The notes under the pieces: model-generated | Databases searched by the model: none | Seen by the model: only the letters and a program-made list of their open reading frames with translations | What the model was told of the DNA's origin: nothing | Translations under genes and position numbers: made by a program | Origin: Paracoccaceae bacterium | GTDB taxonomy: Bacteria; Pseudomonadota; Alphaproteobacteria; Rhodobacterales; Rhodobacteraceae | Assembly: GCA_012036325.1 (NCBI GenBank) | Contig: JAAUPC010000158.1 | Span: forward strand, 1-7,937 | DNA: 7,937 nt | Reading direction: 5' to 3' | Shown here: piece by piece, positions 7,339-7,937 of the stretch | Layout: every line of letters begins with the position of its first letter | Position numbering within the stretch: position 1 is the first letter of the stretch

Positions 7339-7937
7339 TCAGGGCGCCCGGGCGCGCAGGCGGGGGCCAAGGACATGGAGCGCGATGCAGGCGAGCATCA
7401 GGAGGGCGGCCAGCAGGAAGGGCGCGCCAGGGGCGAAGACCGGGGCATCCGGGCCGGTGAAGCTGGCGAAGGTGGTGGTCATGATCAGGGGCGCGGAGAT
7501 CATCGCGATGGCGTTCAGGCTGGAGAAGACGCCCTGAAGCTCACCCTGCGCATCGGCTGGGGCGGCGCGGGAGGCGATGGCCTGCAAGGCGGGGGTGACG
7601 ACGCCGCCGAGTGCGGTGACAGGGGTGAGGAGGAGGGCCAGGGTCGGCGAGACGACAAGGCCAAGGCCGGTGAGGGTGACGACGTTGACCCACATCCCCA
7701 TATGCGCGGCGCGGTGTTCGCCGAAGCGGCGGATGAGGGGGCCGACGAGGAGCGCCTGACCCGCGGCGAAGGAGACCCCGTAGACCGCGAGCGACACGCC
7801 GACCATGGTACTGTCCCAGCCAAAGCGGGCCTGGCCGAAATAGGCCCAGACCGTGGGGTAGACGTTCATCGCGATGCTGAGGAGGAGATAGGTGGCGAGG
7901 GTCAGGCGCACTCCCGGCAGCCGGTCCAGCGCGCGCA
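7339..7937 (-). CDS. TCR/Tet-type MFS transporter, C-terminal half (5' end outside window)
   Basis: The frame runs off the window end, so the GTG at 7911 is not the true start; the residues before it (RALDRLPG) already belong to the protein. About 199 residues remain of a family of roughly 400, corresponding to transmembrane helices 7-12 of a 12-helix major facilitator. Six hydrophobic segments are visible, with the inter-helix loop GPLIRRFGEHRA and the segment GELQGVFSSLNAIAMISAPL, typical of the TetA-like drug:proton antiporter group. It would export a small molecule from the cytoplasm in exchange for protons. Resistance to a particular drug cannot be inferred from half a protein. The stop at 7339 lies 130 bases before the enolase-superfamily start on the same strand; a hairpin between them argues against tight co-transcription. 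Confidence 0.9.
   Translation of the reverse strand, partial: RALDRLPGVRLTLATYLLLSIAMNVYPTVWAYFGQARFGWDSTMVGVSLAVYGVSFAAGQALLVGPLIRRFGEHRAAHMGMWVNVVTLTGLGLVVSPTLALLLTPVTALGGVVTPALQAIASRAAPADAQGELQGVFSSLNAIAMISAPLIMTTTFASFTGPDAPVFAPGAPFLLAALLMLACIALHVLGPRLRARAP

Overview
The window looks like a draft-quality contig made of two unrelated pieces. From about base 675 to the end it is GC-rich DNA from an alphaproteobacterium, most probably of the Rhodobacteraceae. The evidence is the NDUFS4-type complex I subunit (an alphaproteobacterial/mitochondrial family), an alphaproteobacterial LexA box (GTTC-N7-GTTC), the codon bias, and an intergenic hairpin of a style I associate with Rhodobacterales. The first ~670 bases are much less GC-rich. 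They encode a protein fragment with a His/Gln/Ser/Gly-rich tail that looks like an animal (perhaps insect) exon. The two meet inside uvrB, cutting off its 3' end, so the join is most likely a chimera rather than biology.

Layout. 3-~675 (+): eukaryote-like exon fragment. ~674-2322 (-): uvrB, lacking its last quarter, with a LexA operator overlapping the likely -35 region at 2398-2412. 2495-3352 (+): class I SAM-dependent methyltransferase, divergent from uvrB. 3353-3626: 274-base intergenic stretch with a possible promoter and a hairpin. 3627-3938 (+): NDUFS4-like complex I accessory subunit. 3940-5144 (-): exported hypothetical protein, convergent with the former, with a one-base frameshift near 4082. 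5284-5748 (+): GNAT acetyltransferase. 5781-5857 (+): tRNA-Arg(UCU). 5858-5970: structured convergent intergenic region. 5971-7208 (-): mandelate racemase/muconate lactonizing enzyme family protein with a one-base frameshift near 6701. 7209-7338: spacer with a GC-rich hairpin. 7339-7937 (-): C-terminal half of a TCR/Tet-type MFS transporter, running off the window.

The genes do not form a pathway. They are ordinary chromosomal genes: DNA repair under SOS control, respiration, a tRNA, a probable sugar-acid enzyme, an efflux-type transporter and three poorly defined enzymes or exported proteins. I see no mobile element, CRISPR array, toxin-antitoxin pair or defence system. All three broken reading frames (near 562, 4082 and 6701) are repaired by restoring one G/C in a short G/C run. 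This points to sequencing or assembly indels rather than gene decay. I found no convincing undescribed system. The most informative observations are the chimeric join, the shared indel pattern, the LexA box on uvrB, and the atypical active-site residues in the enolase-superfamily enzyme.
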